Positions 25,416-33,874 of a stretch of 64,000 bases of DNA are shown piece after piece. The stretch is taken from NCBI GenBank assembly GCA_964536805.1, contig CAZHYQ010000006.1:62001-126000 (forward strand). The letters are read 5' to 3'. Under the pieces are notes generated by a model, which was not told the origin of the DNA, did not search any database, and saw nothing but the letters and a program-made list of their open reading frames with translations. Each line of letters begins with the position of its first letter. The first letter of the stretch is position 1. The stretch comes from Longilinea sp964536805 (GTDB taxonomy: Bacteria > Chloroflexota > Anaerolineae > Anaerolineales > Anaerolineaceae). Both the position numbers and the translations under genes were made by a program.

Positions 25416-27731
25416 TTATGCCGTTTCAACGGATGTTTCTCCGGTTTGTTCAACTAAAAATGTTTGTTGGCATTGCGTGCATTGAACTTCCCGTCGGTTG
25501 GATACCACCATTAATCCGCCGCAATTTGGGCAAGGTGCCGAAACCGGTTTCTTCCAGGATGTAAAATCACAGGTCGGGTAATTTGCGCAGCCATAAAAAA
25601 TGCGGCCCTTGCGGGTTTTGCGCATTACCATCTCACCGCCGTCATTTGGGCATTTTACGCCGATTTTTTCAAGCCAGGGTTCGGTATGGCGGCAGGCTGG
25701 GAAATTGCTGCAACTGATAAATTTGCCAAAGCGGCCATAACGGATCACAAGCTCACTACCACAATCGGGGCAGGCGCGGCCAACTTTTTCAAGTTCGGTT
25801 TTTGTAACAGGCATTTCAGCCTGCGCTTTTTTGAGCTGAGGTTCAAAAGAACGGTAGAAGTCGCCGATTACGCCGTGCCATTCGCGATCGCCCTCCGCCA
25901 CCTGGTCCAGGTAGGATTCCATGGTGGCAGTGAAACCCAAATCCACAATTCCGGGGAAATGATCCACCAGTAGGTCGTTTACCAGAGTGCCTGTCTCTGT
26001 GGGGAAGAGGCGTTTATTCTCCCGTACCACATAGCCGCGCTCCTGAATTGTTGAAAGAATAGGCGCATAAGTAGAAGGACGCCCTATCCCGCGTTCTTCC
26101 AGAGCTTGGACTAAAGAGGCTTCCGTGAATCGCGGAGGAGGTTGAGTGAAATGCTGTTCAGGGATTAACCGTACCAATTCCTGACGCTGTCCCTCTTCCA
26201 AACCAGCCGGGATGCGAACATCCTCGTCCTCTTCTGATTTCAAATCCTCGTCCTTGCTATCCACATAGACAATCAAATAGCCAGAAAAACGAAGAGTCGA
26301 TCCGGTTGCCCGCCAGAGATAATTGTGTTTTTGGGTGATTGTCGAGATTTCGACCGAAATCGTATCGAAAACCGCTGCTTCCATTTGCGAGGCAACAAAG
26401 CGTTGCCAGATGAGCTGGTAGAGTTTGAATTGTTCCGAAGTCAGGAAGGATTTTACTTTTTCCGGCGCACGCATGACAGCCGTCGGTCGAATAGCCTCAT
26501 GGGCTTCCTGTGCCCCGACTGCGCGGGTTTTGTAAAAAGGCGGGGTGGAAGGCAGGTAATCCTTCCCGTATTGGTGCAGGATGAAATCCCGCGCTTCCCG
26601 CTGTGCCAATTCGGAAACATTAGTCGAATCGGTGCGCATGTACGTGATCAGACCGGTCGCGCCGCCTTCACCCACATCGAGTCCTTCATACAATTGCTGA
26701 GCCAGGGCCATGGTGCGTCTGGCAGTATAGCCCAAACGCCGCGAAGATTCCTGTTGCAGCGAGGAGGTAATGAAGGGCGCCTGGGGTTTACGCTTGCGCT
26801 CGTTGCGTTTGATCTTGCTGATCTCATAACTGGCATTATCCAAATCAAGAACAAGCTCGTCCACTGTTTTCTGATCGGATAAACTAGGATCTGCATCATC
26901 CAGACGGACCAGGCGGGCCTGGTAGTTGCTTTTCTTGCTGCCTTTCGGTTTCAACTCGGCGCAAAGCGTCCAATACTCCATCGGGTTGAAAAGCTCAATT
27001 TCGCGTTCCCGTTCCACAATCAGTCGCAACGCAACCGATTGAACGCGCCCGGCTGAGAGCCGGCTGCGTACTTTTTCCCATAACAATGGACTCAAACTAT
27101 AGCCCACCAACCGGTCCAGTACGCGGCGGGCTTGCTGCGCATCCACCAGCGACATATCAATCTGCCGGGGATTTGAAAAGGCTTCTTTGATGGCCGGCTG
27201 GGTTATTTCATGAAAAACGACCCTCTTGGATATGTTAGGATCGATTTCAGCCGCTTCCATCAAGTGCCAGGCAATGGCCTCGCCTTCCCGGTCAGGGTCG
27301 GTCGCAAGGTAAATTTCTTCGGCGGTCTTTGCCAGCGTTTTGAGTTCCTTGACAACCTGCCGTTTTTCATTGGGAACCCTGTATTTGGGTTGAAAGTTAT
27401 TGTCGACATCCACCGATAATTCCGAGCGCAGCAGATCACGAACATGCCCCACTGAAGCCCTAACTGTGTAGCCCTTGCCCAAGAACCTTCCGACGGTTCG
27501 GGCTTTGGCTGGCGATTCAACAATTACCAATTTCCCTTTGCGTTTTGGCTCCCGGCTGACCTTCTCAGGCGGGATTAAGCCTGCATGCGCTTCAGTTCGC
27601 CCCATGCGAAAAATGTGCGTTCCGCACACCGGGCAAATTCCCCGCGTAATGGGCGCTCCCACCTTATTAAAATCTGCTTTTGGCTCGAGAATTTCTCTTT
27701 TGGCTTTACATTTGACACAATAAGCTTCCAA
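25416..27731 (-). CDS. topA: DNA topoisomerase I with extra N-terminal zinc ribbon
   Basis: A 771-residue type IA topoisomerase that relaxes negative supercoils. The Toprim domain begins at residue 67 (KLVIVESPAKA), with the acidic triad in ATDPDREGEAIAWH; the catalytic tyrosine is Tyr364 in ITYMRTDS. Three C-terminal zinc ribbons follow (CPDCGSELV, CPNDGGEMV, CPNCGGLMV). Unusually, residues 1-45 form a fourth, N-terminal zinc ribbon (Cys5, Cys8, Cys33, Cys36) like DUF5679. The start is TTG at 27731, supported by AGGAG seven bases upstream; starting further in would remove the ribbon. It is the last gene of the ffh-to-topA operon, ten bases after manC. Confidence 0.95.
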   Translation of the reverse strand: MEAYCVKCKAKREILEPKADFNKVGAPITRGICPVCGTHIFRMGRTEAHAGLIPPEKVSREPKRKGKLVIVESPAKARTVGRFLGKGYTVRASVGHVRDLLRSELSVDVDNNFQPKYRVPNEKRQVVKELKTLAKTAEEIYLATDPDREGEAIAWHLMEAAEIDPNISKRVVFHEITQPAIKEAFSNPRQIDMSLVDAQQARRVLDRLVGYSLSPLLWEKVRSRLSAGRVQSVALRLIVEREREIELFNPMEYWTLCAELKPKGSKKSNYQARLVRLDDADPSLSDQKTVDELVLDLDNASYEISKIKRNERKRKPQAPFITSSLQQESSRRLGYTARRTMALAQQLYEGLDVGEGGATGLITYMRTDSTNVSELAQREARDFILHQYGKDYLPSTPPFYKTRAVGAQEAHEAIRPTAVMRAPEKVKSFLTSEQFKLYQLIWQRFVASQMEAAVFDTISVEISTITQKHNYLWRATGSTLRFSGYLIVYVDSKDEDLKSEEDEDVRIPAGLEEGQRQELVRLIPEQHFTQPPPRFTEASLVQALEERGIGRPSTYAPILSTIQERGYVVRENKRLFPTETGTLVNDLLVDHFPGIVDLGFTATMESYLDQVAEGDREWHGVIGDFYRSFEPQLKKAQAEMPVTKTELEKVGRACPDCGSELVIRYGRFGKFISCSNFPACRHTEPWLEKIGVKCPNDGGEMVMRKTRKGRIFYGCANYPTCDFTSWKKPVSAPCPNCGGLMVVSNRREVQCTQCQQTFLVEQTGETSVETA

Positions 27732-27741
27732 AATTTCGCTC

Positions 27742-28833
27742 CTACAGGTAAAGCTGGTACCCGTTCTGGTCGAGCAATTTCACCAGTTCGCGGACCTTTT
27801 GTGCATCATCCCGCGGGCATACCAGCAAGGCATCCACTGCATCGATAATGATCAGGTTTTTTACACCAATGGTTACAACCATTCTGTTCGGATCCTCAGA
27901 GCATACTAGCGTACCATATGTGTCAATACCCAGGTGCATGGATGAAATATGGATATTGCCATTTTCATCGCCGGGAAGCACATCGAAAAGCGAATCCCAA
28001 CTGCCCACATCGCTCCACCCCAGATCAGCGGCAGGAATGACTGCCACCTGGTCGGCGTGTTCCATGATGCCGTAGTCAATTGTTTGCGGCTTAATCTTGG
28101 GCCACAATTTCTTCAAGGTTTCGGTCTGCCAGGCAGTGCCCCAACTGGCTGCGATCTGTTCGAGCGTCTGGCATAAATCGCCCATTTGACGGCAGAATTC
28201 CTGCTGTATGCGGTCAACCCGCCAGATAAACATGCCGGAATTCCAGAAATGATCGCCCCGTTGAAGCAAATCGCGGGCTAATTCCTCATTTGGTTTTTCT
28301 TTAAATTGTTGAACCTGATAGGCATCATGCAGGTGAAAATGCCCCAGCAAATCACCCCGTTGAACGTAACCATAACCGGTGGCCGGAAAGGTTGGCTGAA
28401 TTCCCAGGGTAACAAGGAAATTTTGTTGGGCCAGCTCCTGCGCTGACACCAGGATCTGCTTAAACCCGGCGACATTTTCGATGTAGTGATCCGCAGTCAG
28501 CACTGCCATGACTGCATCCGGATCGCGTTGCTGCAGCACAACTGCCGCCAACCCGACCACTGAGGCAGTACCGCGTGGAAGCGGCTCAAGAATATAGTTC
28601 TCGGCAGGGATATGGGGACTTTGCTTTTGTAATTCGGTAGCCTGGCTGGCCACCGTCACGACAAAAATATGATCTGGCGGAAAAAGATCCTGCAGCCGGT
28701 CGGTGGCCATTTGAAACAGGCTGCGATCGCCAACCAGGCGAAGCATTTGTTTTGGTCTGCTTTGGCGTGAAAGCGGCCAAAGGCGCGTTCCCCCGCCGCC
28801 GGCCATGATGACAGCATAGAAATGTTCGTTCAT
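27742..28833 (-). CDS. manC: Mannose-1-phosphate guanylyltransferase
   Basis: A 363-residue nucleotidyltransferase making GDP-mannose from mannose-1-phosphate and GTP. The N-terminal signature is MAGGGGTRLWPLSRQSRPKQ at about 11-30, and FKEKPNEELARDLL and WNSGMFIWRVD are typical of this subfamily. It lacks the phosphomannose isomerase domain of bifunctional enzymes. GDP-mannose would feed the mannosyltransferase-like enzymes elsewhere in the window. The ATG overlaps the dprA stop by four bases. Its position between dprA and topA, usually neighbours, suggests insertion into a housekeeping operon. Confidence 0.9.
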   Translation of the reverse strand: MNEHFYAVIMAGGGGTRLWPLSRQSRPKQMLRLVGDRSLFQMATDRLQDLFPPDHIFVVTVASQATELQKQSPHIPAENYILEPLPRGTASVVGLAAVVLQQRDPDAVMAVLTADHYIENVAGFKQILVSAQELAQQNFLVTLGIQPTFPATGYGYVQRGDLLGHFHLHDAYQVQQFKEKPNEELARDLLQRGDHFWNSGMFIWRVDRIQQEFCRQMGDLCQTLEQIAASWGTAWQTETLKKLWPKIKPQTIDYGIMEHADQVAVIPAADLGWSDVGSWDSLFDVLPGDENGNIHISSMHLGIDTYGTLVCSEDPNRMVVTIGVKNLIIIDAVDALLVCPRDDAQKVRELVKLLDQNGYQLYL

Positions 28834-29945
28834 TTTTTATCAGTTGTATACAGAGAATAGTCTTCCCGCACTGAAACGTAATTCATCCCGCCCAATTGGC
28901 GGACTAAACCTTTTAATTCCATGATTGCGAGTGTAGCCGAAACCTGTTCGATTGGCAAGCCGGACTTTATGGATAATTCATCAATGTGCTGCGCTTCGCC
29001 GCCCAATGAACTCAACAAGCGCGCTTCGATCCCGTCAACGGGCAGATTGCGGCGTGCATTGACCTGTTGTTGCACCTGTTGTAGATTCAACGTTTCCAGC
29101 ACATCGCGCATTTCAAGCAGCGGATGCGCACCCAGTTGAATCAGGCGGTTGGTGCCTTTGCTCTGCGGCGCTAATATGCTGCCAGGCACGGCAAAAACCT
29201 CGCGGCCCTGGTTGACGGCAAAAGTGGCAGTGATCAGAGCTCCGCTGGTCTCGCCAGCTTCGATGACCACTGTGGCCATGGAAAGCCCAGAAATGATGCG
29301 GTTACGCGGCGGAAAATTGGTGCTGTCCGGCGGCGTTCCTGGCGCATAATCACTCACCAAGGCACCACGGGTTATAATCTGCCCTGCCAGCCGCTCATGT
29401 TCGGGCGGGTAAATGCGATCGACGCCGCTGCCGAGGACGGCAATGGTCCGTCCGCCGGCCTTCATCACGGCATCGTGGGCAATCGCATCAACGCCGCGCG
29501 CCAGCCCGCTGACCACCGTGATGCCGTTAGCCCCAAGATAGTAAGCCAGTTCGGATGCAATCTGGCGGCCGTAAGGCGTCACCCGGCGCGTACCCACCAC
29601 CGCCACGGAGAAATCATCCTCCGGCAGCAATTCGCCGCGAACATACAAAACCGGCGGAGGTTGATCAATCTCGCGCAATCGGCGCGGATAGGAATCATCT
29701 TCCCGGATGAGAACCTGAATGCCTTGTTCATCATACCGGGCATAAATGCGTTCCAAATCAACGCTATTTCGCATTTTCAGAAAAAATTCTACGATTTTTT
29801 GAGGCAGACCCGCCGCAAGCAGCCCATCCGCAGGCGCATTCCAGGCAATTTCAAGACTGCCGAAATAATCAAGCAGCGCTTGCTGCCGTACAGCGCCAAT
29901 CCCTTTTACGAGATTAAACCCCACCCAATAAACGCGGGGATCCAC
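28830..29945 (-). CDS. dprA: DNA-processing protein DprA
   Basis: A 371-residue DprA/Smf protein, which binds incoming single-stranded DNA and loads RecA during natural transformation. A helical N-terminal domain (VKGIGAVRQQALLDYFGS) precedes the Rossmann-like core, with VVSGLARGVDAIAHDAVMK near 139-157 and GSGVDRIYPPEH soon after, and a C-terminal winged-helix part follows. The start is GTG at 29945, one base after the rimM stop. The Rossmann motifs are intact, so the protein is probably active. Whether the organism is competent cannot be judged from this window. Confidence 0.93.
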   Translation of the reverse strand: MDPRVYWVGFNLVKGIGAVRQQALLDYFGSLEIAWNAPADGLLAAGLPQKIVEFFLKMRNSVDLERIYARYDEQGIQVLIREDDSYPRRLREIDQPPPVLYVRGELLPEDDFSVAVVGTRRVTPYGRQIASELAYYLGANGITVVSGLARGVDAIAHDAVMKAGGRTIAVLGSGVDRIYPPEHERLAGQIITRGALVSDYAPGTPPDSTNFPPRNRIISGLSMATVVIEAGETSGALITATFAVNQGREVFAVPGSILAPQSKGTNRLIQLGAHPLLEMRDVLETLNLQQVQQQVNARRNLPVDGIEARLLSSLGGEAQHIDELSIKSGLPIEQVSATLAIMELKGLVRQLGGMNYVSVREDYSLYTTDKK

Positions 29946-29946
29946 G

Positions 29947-30513
29947 TCAATCCTGCCAGGTTTGAGGCCGAACCATCATCGTATTTTCAGCCAGGTTGAC
30001 ACTTTGGATGACTTCACGGATAGCCGGTAACAAAACTTCTTTTCCATCCGCCGCTTTAACGATATAGACATCGTTCGCGCCGGTTTCGAGGACTTCTGTC
30101 AATATGCCCAATGATTGACCGTCTTCGGTAACAACCTGCAGACCGACCAATTGGTGTTGGTAGTATTCCCCTTCCGGGAGCGGGGGCAGACTGTCTGCCC
30201 GGACGTAAACCATGCAATTGCGAAATTTGCCAACCTCATCCGGGGTATCAAATTCTCGAAATTTCAAAAGCAGAAACGGCGGGTGAACATGGCTTTTTTG
30301 AAGATGAACAGGCGTGTGCTCTTCGCCGAGAAAAAGTTCACGGCCGCTGCGCATTCGTTCGGGGAAATCCGTGATCACTTCCATCAGAATATCGCCTGTC
30401 AAACCATGCGCACGCCGCAATTTGCCAACCACAAGAAAGACAGGCTCGCCTTTCAGGGGCGAGCCTGCATCATTCAAGGGCGTCTCGGGCGGGACAATCC
30501 GGCGCGGTTTCAT
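29947..30513 (-). CDS. rimM: 16S rRNA processing protein RimM
   Basis: A 188-residue RimM, which helps mature the head of the 30S subunit and binds protein S19. The RimM N-domain begins at FLVVGKLRRAHGLTGDI (about 27-43), and the C-terminal PRC-barrel carries LVGLQVVTEDGQSLGILTEV. The ATG overlaps the khpA stop by four bases. The first 26 residues are outside the family core and their DNA forms a strong terminator-like hairpin. A GTG at the V of FLVVG is an alternative start but has no ribosome binding site, so the coupled ATG is preferred. Confidence 0.88.
   Translation of the reverse strand: MKPRRIVPPETPLNDAGSPLKGEPVFLVVGKLRRAHGLTGDILMEVITDFPERMRSGRELFLGEEHTPVHLQKSHVHPPFLLLKFREFDTPDEVGKFRNCMVYVRADSLPPLPEGEYYQHQLVGLQVVTEDGQSLGILTEVLETGANDVYIVKAADGKEVLLPAIREVIQSVNLAENTMMVRPQTWQD
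30432..30467 (-). terminator. Terminator-like hairpin inside the 5' end of rimM
   Basis: On the minus strand a perfect 10-bp stem (CAGGCTCGCC / GGCGAGCCTG, 7-base loop) is followed at once by TCTTTCTTGT. It lies about 46-80 bases into the rimM reading frame, so it could end part of the transcripts after khpA, or be masked by translating ribosomes. Confidence 0.4.
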
Positions 30514-30749
30514 CGGGGTTCGACGACATCCAGGCTGGCTTGTTTGCCTTCCCGTGCGGCTGCCACACGCAGCAACACGCGCATTGCATTCGCCACCCGG
30601 CCGGCTTTGCCAATCACGCGTCCCATGTCTTCTTTTGCAACGCGCAGTTCGAAGTGAACCTTGGTAGTGCCGACCCGTTCCTGTTTGATTTCTACTTGCG
30701 TGGGATCATCAACCAACGATCGCGCAATGAAATCGATCAAATCCTTCAC
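30510..30749 (-). CDS. khpA: KH-domain RNA-binding protein KhpA
   Basis: A 79-residue single KH-domain protein of the YlqC/KhpA type. The GxxG loop is seen in GRVIGKAGRVANAMR near 43-57. KhpA proteins bind RNA, often with KhpB, and affect cell elongation and ribosome-related RNAs. The start is GTG at 30749 with GGGAG five bases upstream. The gene sits between rpsP and rimM, its usual place, and overlaps rimM by four bases. Confidence 0.92.
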   Translation of the reverse strand: MKDLIDFIARSLVDDPTQVEIKQERVGTTKVHFELRVAKEDMGRVIGKAGRVANAMRVLLRVAAAREGKQASLDVVEPR

Positions 30750-30812
30750 GGCTTCTCCCTTTCCAGATCATCGGATCGAAACCCGGTGCTCCAGTAATTT
30801 TTCCTGTCGTAA

Positions 30813-31166
30813 TTATTTCGACTTGGAGGGGGAGGTCATCTGGCTTTTTTTGCGGTTCTCATACACTGCCTTGGCTTCTTCCAGCAGCTTTTCGACTGGT
30901 TCGCCGGCCTTCAGACGGGCAAAGCGGTCCGTCAGACCAACGCTCTTAAAGAGCACGAGCACAGAATCGCTCGGTTGCGCTCCCTTGCTCAACCAATCAT
31001 AGATACGGTCTTCCTTTACATCAAACGTGAAGGGTTCAGTACGGGGATTGTAAGAACCCAAGATTTCAAGGAAACGGCCATCGCGCGGGCTTTCTTTATC
31101 CGCAGCGATGATGCGGTATGAAGCCTGACCTTTTAAACCAGTGCGGCGTAAACGAATACGAACCAT
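30813..31166 (-). CDS. rpsP: 30S ribosomal protein S16
   Basis: A 117-residue S16. The N-terminus VRIRLRRTGLKGQASYRI and the following DGRFLEILGSYNPRT are diagnostic. The protein is longer than the usual 80-90 residues, with a basic helical C-terminal extension ending KSQMTSPSKSK. GGAG nine bases before the ATG is the ribosome binding site. A TATACT box at 31213-31208 may provide an internal promoter downstream of ffh. khpA follows after 63 bases. Confidence 0.96.
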   Translation of the reverse strand: MVRIRLRRTGLKGQASYRIIAADKESPRDGRFLEILGSYNPRTEPFTFDVKEDRIYDWLSKGAQPSDSVLVLFKSVGLTDRFARLKAGEPVEKLLEEAKAVYENRKKSQMTSPSKSK

Positions 31167-31207
31167 CGAGTCGATCTCCCTTTTACTTTCTAGTGTTTCT
31201 CAAATCA

Positions 31208-31298
31208 AGTATATCGCGAAATTAGATTCCGTCCAGCCAGGAGAATGGAAGGCCTGGGGGGCGCTGAAGGAAGCGCGAAAACCCTCCTGCCAGGCTGG
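31208..31298 (-). other. Structured element and possible internal promoter between ffh and rpsP
   Basis: Minus-strand bases 31298-31233 can fold into an 11-bp stem with a 4-base bulge (CCAGC + CAGGAG pairing with CTCCTG + GCTGG) that holds an inner GCGC hairpin. It lacks a U-tract. TATACT at 31213-31208 just downstream could start a transcript for rpsP. It may be an attenuator or a processing site; this is inference. Confidence 0.3.
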
Positions 31299-31305
31299 CG
31301 CGTTA

Positions 31306-32628
31306 TTACCCAAACAGGCGGGGCATTCCGCGCCCTCCCGTTTTTTGCAAAGTTTTCATCATACGCTGGGCCTCGCGGAATTGCTTCAGAATGCGGTTGA
31401 CATCCTGAACCTCGGTGCCCGATCCGCGTGCAATGCGGCGCCGCCGGCTGGCGTTGAGGATATCTGGATCGCGGCGTTCAGACAGAGTCATCGAACTAAG
31501 AATTGCTTCAGTTAGCTTCAACGATTTTTCAGCTTCTTTCGGATCCAGGTTACGTGCAGCCTGGCCCATTCCGCCCGGAAGCATTTCAAGGATTTGCTGG
31601 AAGGGGCCTATCTTTCGAATCTGGCGTAATTGCTGGGCGAAATCCTCCAGCGAGAAATCGCCTTTCATCATTTTCTGGGCTTGATCGCGGGCGGTTTGCT
31701 CGTCGTAAGCGGTTTCGGCCTTTTCAATCAACCCTATGACGTCGCCCATGCCCAGAATGCGCGACGCCAGACGACGGGGATCATACCCTTCAAGGGCATC
31801 CACCCCTTCGCCAGTGCTGAGGAACTTGATGGGTACGCCAGTCACGGTGCGGATGGAAATCGCGGCACCACCGCGGCTGTCGCCGTCCATCTTGGTCAAC
31901 ACCAATCCAGTCAATGAAACCGTATCCCGGAAACCTTCCGCAACATGCAGCGCTTCCTGCCCGATCATCGAATCAATGACCAGCAATGTATCCGTCGGGC
32001 TTACTTTTCGACTGATTGAACGCAATTCATCCATTAATTGGTCGTCGAGCTGCGACCGGCCGGCGGTATCCAGAATGACAACCGTGTAACCACCCTTTTT
32101 GGCCATATCAAAGGCATGGGCAGCCAGTTCAGGCGGTTTGACGCCTTCTTCGGTAAAGACAGGCACGCCGACCCGTTCACCTAAAGTTTGCAACTGCTTA
32201 ATGGCCGCCGGCCGGTATGGATCGGCTGCCACCAACAAGACACGCTCGCCCTGCGACCGCAGCATCCGAGCTAGTTTGGCTGCGCCAGTGGTTTTACCAG
32301 AACCTTGCAAACCAACCATCATGATCAGCCAGGGTTTCGCACCGGCCAGGTTTAGCCGCTCCGGCTCTCCGAGCGTTGCAATCAATTCCTCATGGACGAT
32401 CTTGATGACCTGTTGTGCCGGGTTGAGGGCTTTGGATACTTCAGCTCCCACCGAGCGTTCACGAACGCGTGACACGAAATCTTTGACCACGCTGTAGTGC
32501 ACATCCGCTTCCAGCAGTGCCAGCCGGACCTCGCGCATCACAGCATCCACATCGGCTTCGGAAAGTTTCCCGCGCCGGCGCAGATTTTCAAAAATTTTGT
32601 TCAGACGGTCGCTTAATGTCTCAAACAC
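31306..32628 (-). CDS. ffh: Signal recognition particle GTPase Ffh
   Basis: A 440-residue SRP54 homologue that binds signal sequences of nascent membrane proteins. The N domain precedes the G domain: G1 GLQGSGKTTGAAKL at 106-119, VLLVAADPYRPAAIKQL, then DTAGRSQLDDQLMDEL and TKMDGDSRGGAA. The methionine-rich M domain ends near GGRGMPRLFG. The start is GTG at 32628, with only a weak GGAT upstream. A good promoter lies 56-84 bases before the start codon and begins the operon that runs to topA. Confidence 0.96.
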   Translation of the reverse strand: MFETLSDRLNKIFENLRRRGKLSEADVDAVMREVRLALLEADVHYSVVKDFVSRVRERSVGAEVSKALNPAQQVIKIVHEELIATLGEPERLNLAGAKPWLIMMVGLQGSGKTTGAAKLARMLRSQGERVLLVAADPYRPAAIKQLQTLGERVGVPVFTEEGVKPPELAAHAFDMAKKGGYTVVILDTAGRSQLDDQLMDELRSISRKVSPTDTLLVIDSMIGQEALHVAEGFRDTVSLTGLVLTKMDGDSRGGAAISIRTVTGVPIKFLSTGEGVDALEGYDPRRLASRILGMGDVIGLIEKAETAYDEQTARDQAQKMMKGDFSLEDFAQQLRQIRKIGPFQQILEMLPGGMGQAARNLDPKEAEKSLKLTEAILSSMTLSERRDPDILNASRRRRIARGSGTEVQDVNRILKQFREAQRMMKTLQKTGGRGMPRLFG

Positions 32629-32683
32629 GGCAAATCACATCCATAGAAAATAACACCCCGCAGCCGGGGCATCTTTGTGTGTG

Positions 32684-32712
32684 ATTTTAGCTTAGAACGC
32701 AACCCGGGTCAA
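32684..32712 (-). promoter_or_regulatory. Sigma-70-type promoter of the ffh-topA operon
   Basis: On the minus strand TTGACC (32712-32707) and TAAAAT (32689-32684) are separated by exactly 17 bases. A small CCCCG/CGGGG hairpin lies in the predicted 5' leader at 32655-32669. Confidence 0.6.
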
Positions 32713-32839
32713 GGGATGGCGGATTTTTTGGAGCAGTACGGCGTTTTGATTAATATTTTCAGCCTTGTGTATCTAATCCAGGTTTTTTGGGTTATAACCA
32801 ACGATAATTGGTCTTATTTTTATATTTCCTAGGAGCATC

Positions 32840-33703
32840 ATGTCAAAAGTTGCCATTGTAACCGACTCGACTGCCTGTTTTCCGCAAGAGGTCATCAAAG
32901 GCTATCCGATGTTTGTGGCTCCTCTCCAGGTGATCTGGAACGAAGAAACTTTCCTGGATGGGGTGGATATCCAACCTGCCGAATTCTACACCCGCCTGGC
33001 AACGGCCAAAACCATGCCGACCACTTCGCAAACAACGCCGGGATATTTTGCGCAGCTTTATTCAAAATTACTCGAACAGGGTTACGACATCCTAAGCGTT
33101 CACATCTCCTCCCGCCTTTCCGGTACGCTCGATTCCGCCATTCAAGCACGCGAAATGGTAAAGAATGGAAAAGCCCGCATATCGCTGGTCGATACCTACG
33201 GGGCGGGCATGGCAATGGGCTTTCCGGCGCTGGTGGCAGCCAGGGCAGCCATGCAAGGCGCAACCCTGGAGGAATGCCGCATTCTGGCTGAAAACGCCGT
33301 CAAGCATAGCGGCGTTTTCGTGGTGGTGCCAACGCTCGATTTTCTTCACCGCGGCGGACGAATTGGCGGTGCCGCCGCCTTTGTGGGCTCAATGTTGAAT
33401 CTCAAGCCTATTATCAAGCTCATCGATGGCAAACTCGATTCTGTCGACAAGGTTCGCACATTCAGCAAAGCTGTCGAGCGGATGACCGAACTTTTCCTCA
33501 AAGATGTTGACGGCCGCCTGCCCGTTCGAATCGCCATTCATCACGCCAATTGCCCGGACGATGGACGCGCCTTGCTAGAACGGGTTCGCACACATTTTAG
33601 CGTCACCGATGTTTCCGAAGCCTTTCTGGCGGATGTCAGTCCGGTCATCGGAACCCATACCGGACCTGGTGCGCTCGGTATCGCTTACCTGGCAGGGATG
33701 TAG
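32840..33703 (+). CDS. DegV family fatty-acid-binding protein
   Basis: A 287-residue DegV protein. The N-terminus VAIVTDSTACFP, the segment PTTSQTTPGYFAQLY, the fatty-acid-pocket stretch ILSVHISSRLSGTLDSA and the C-terminal VIGTHTGPGALGIAYL are all family marks. DegV/FakB proteins hold a fatty acid and present it to the kinase FakA for phosphorylation. No FakA-like gene is in the window. AGGAG four bases before the ATG supports the start. A terminator follows, so it is a single-gene unit diverging from ffh. A second DegV gene lies at 62470-63336. Confidence 0.9.
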   Translation: MSKVAIVTDSTACFPQEVIKGYPMFVAPLQVIWNEETFLDGVDIQPAEFYTRLATAKTMPTTSQTTPGYFAQLYSKLLEQGYDILSVHISSRLSGTLDSAIQAREMVKNGKARISLVDTYGAGMAMGFPALVAARAAMQGATLEECRILAENAVKHSGVFVVVPTLDFLHRGGRIGGAAAFVGSMLNLKPIIKLIDGKLDSVDKVRTFSKAVERMTELFLKDVDGRLPVRIAIHHANCPDDGRALLERVRTHFSVTDVSEAFLADVSPVIGTHTGPGALGIAYLAGM

Positions 33704-33722
33704 CCCCAGATCCATCATTTTC

Positions 33723-33754
33723 AGCGCCCACTCAGTTGGGCGCTTTATTTTTTT
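33723..33754 (+). terminator. Rho-independent terminator after degV
   Basis: An 8-bp perfect stem (AGCGCCCA / TGGGCGCT) with a 6-base loop, followed by TTATTTTTTT. Confidence 0.9.
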
Positions 33755-33874
33755 ATAGACAACCCTCCTGATTAGCACTGACAGACATCACGAACCTGCC
33801 CCAAATTGTTTATTCCCGCACCTGCTTTCGTTACAATCAGCATGAATCAATCTTTTTCGTAAAGAGGCATTTCC

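Noticed and set aside
29397..29999. 200-codon plus-strand frame
   Set aside because: It is antisense to dprA and rimM, both full length and conserved.
32655..32669. Hairpin before ffh as a terminator
   Set aside because: The stem is only 5 bp and no U-tract follows on either strand in the right place; it is more likely part of the ffh leader.
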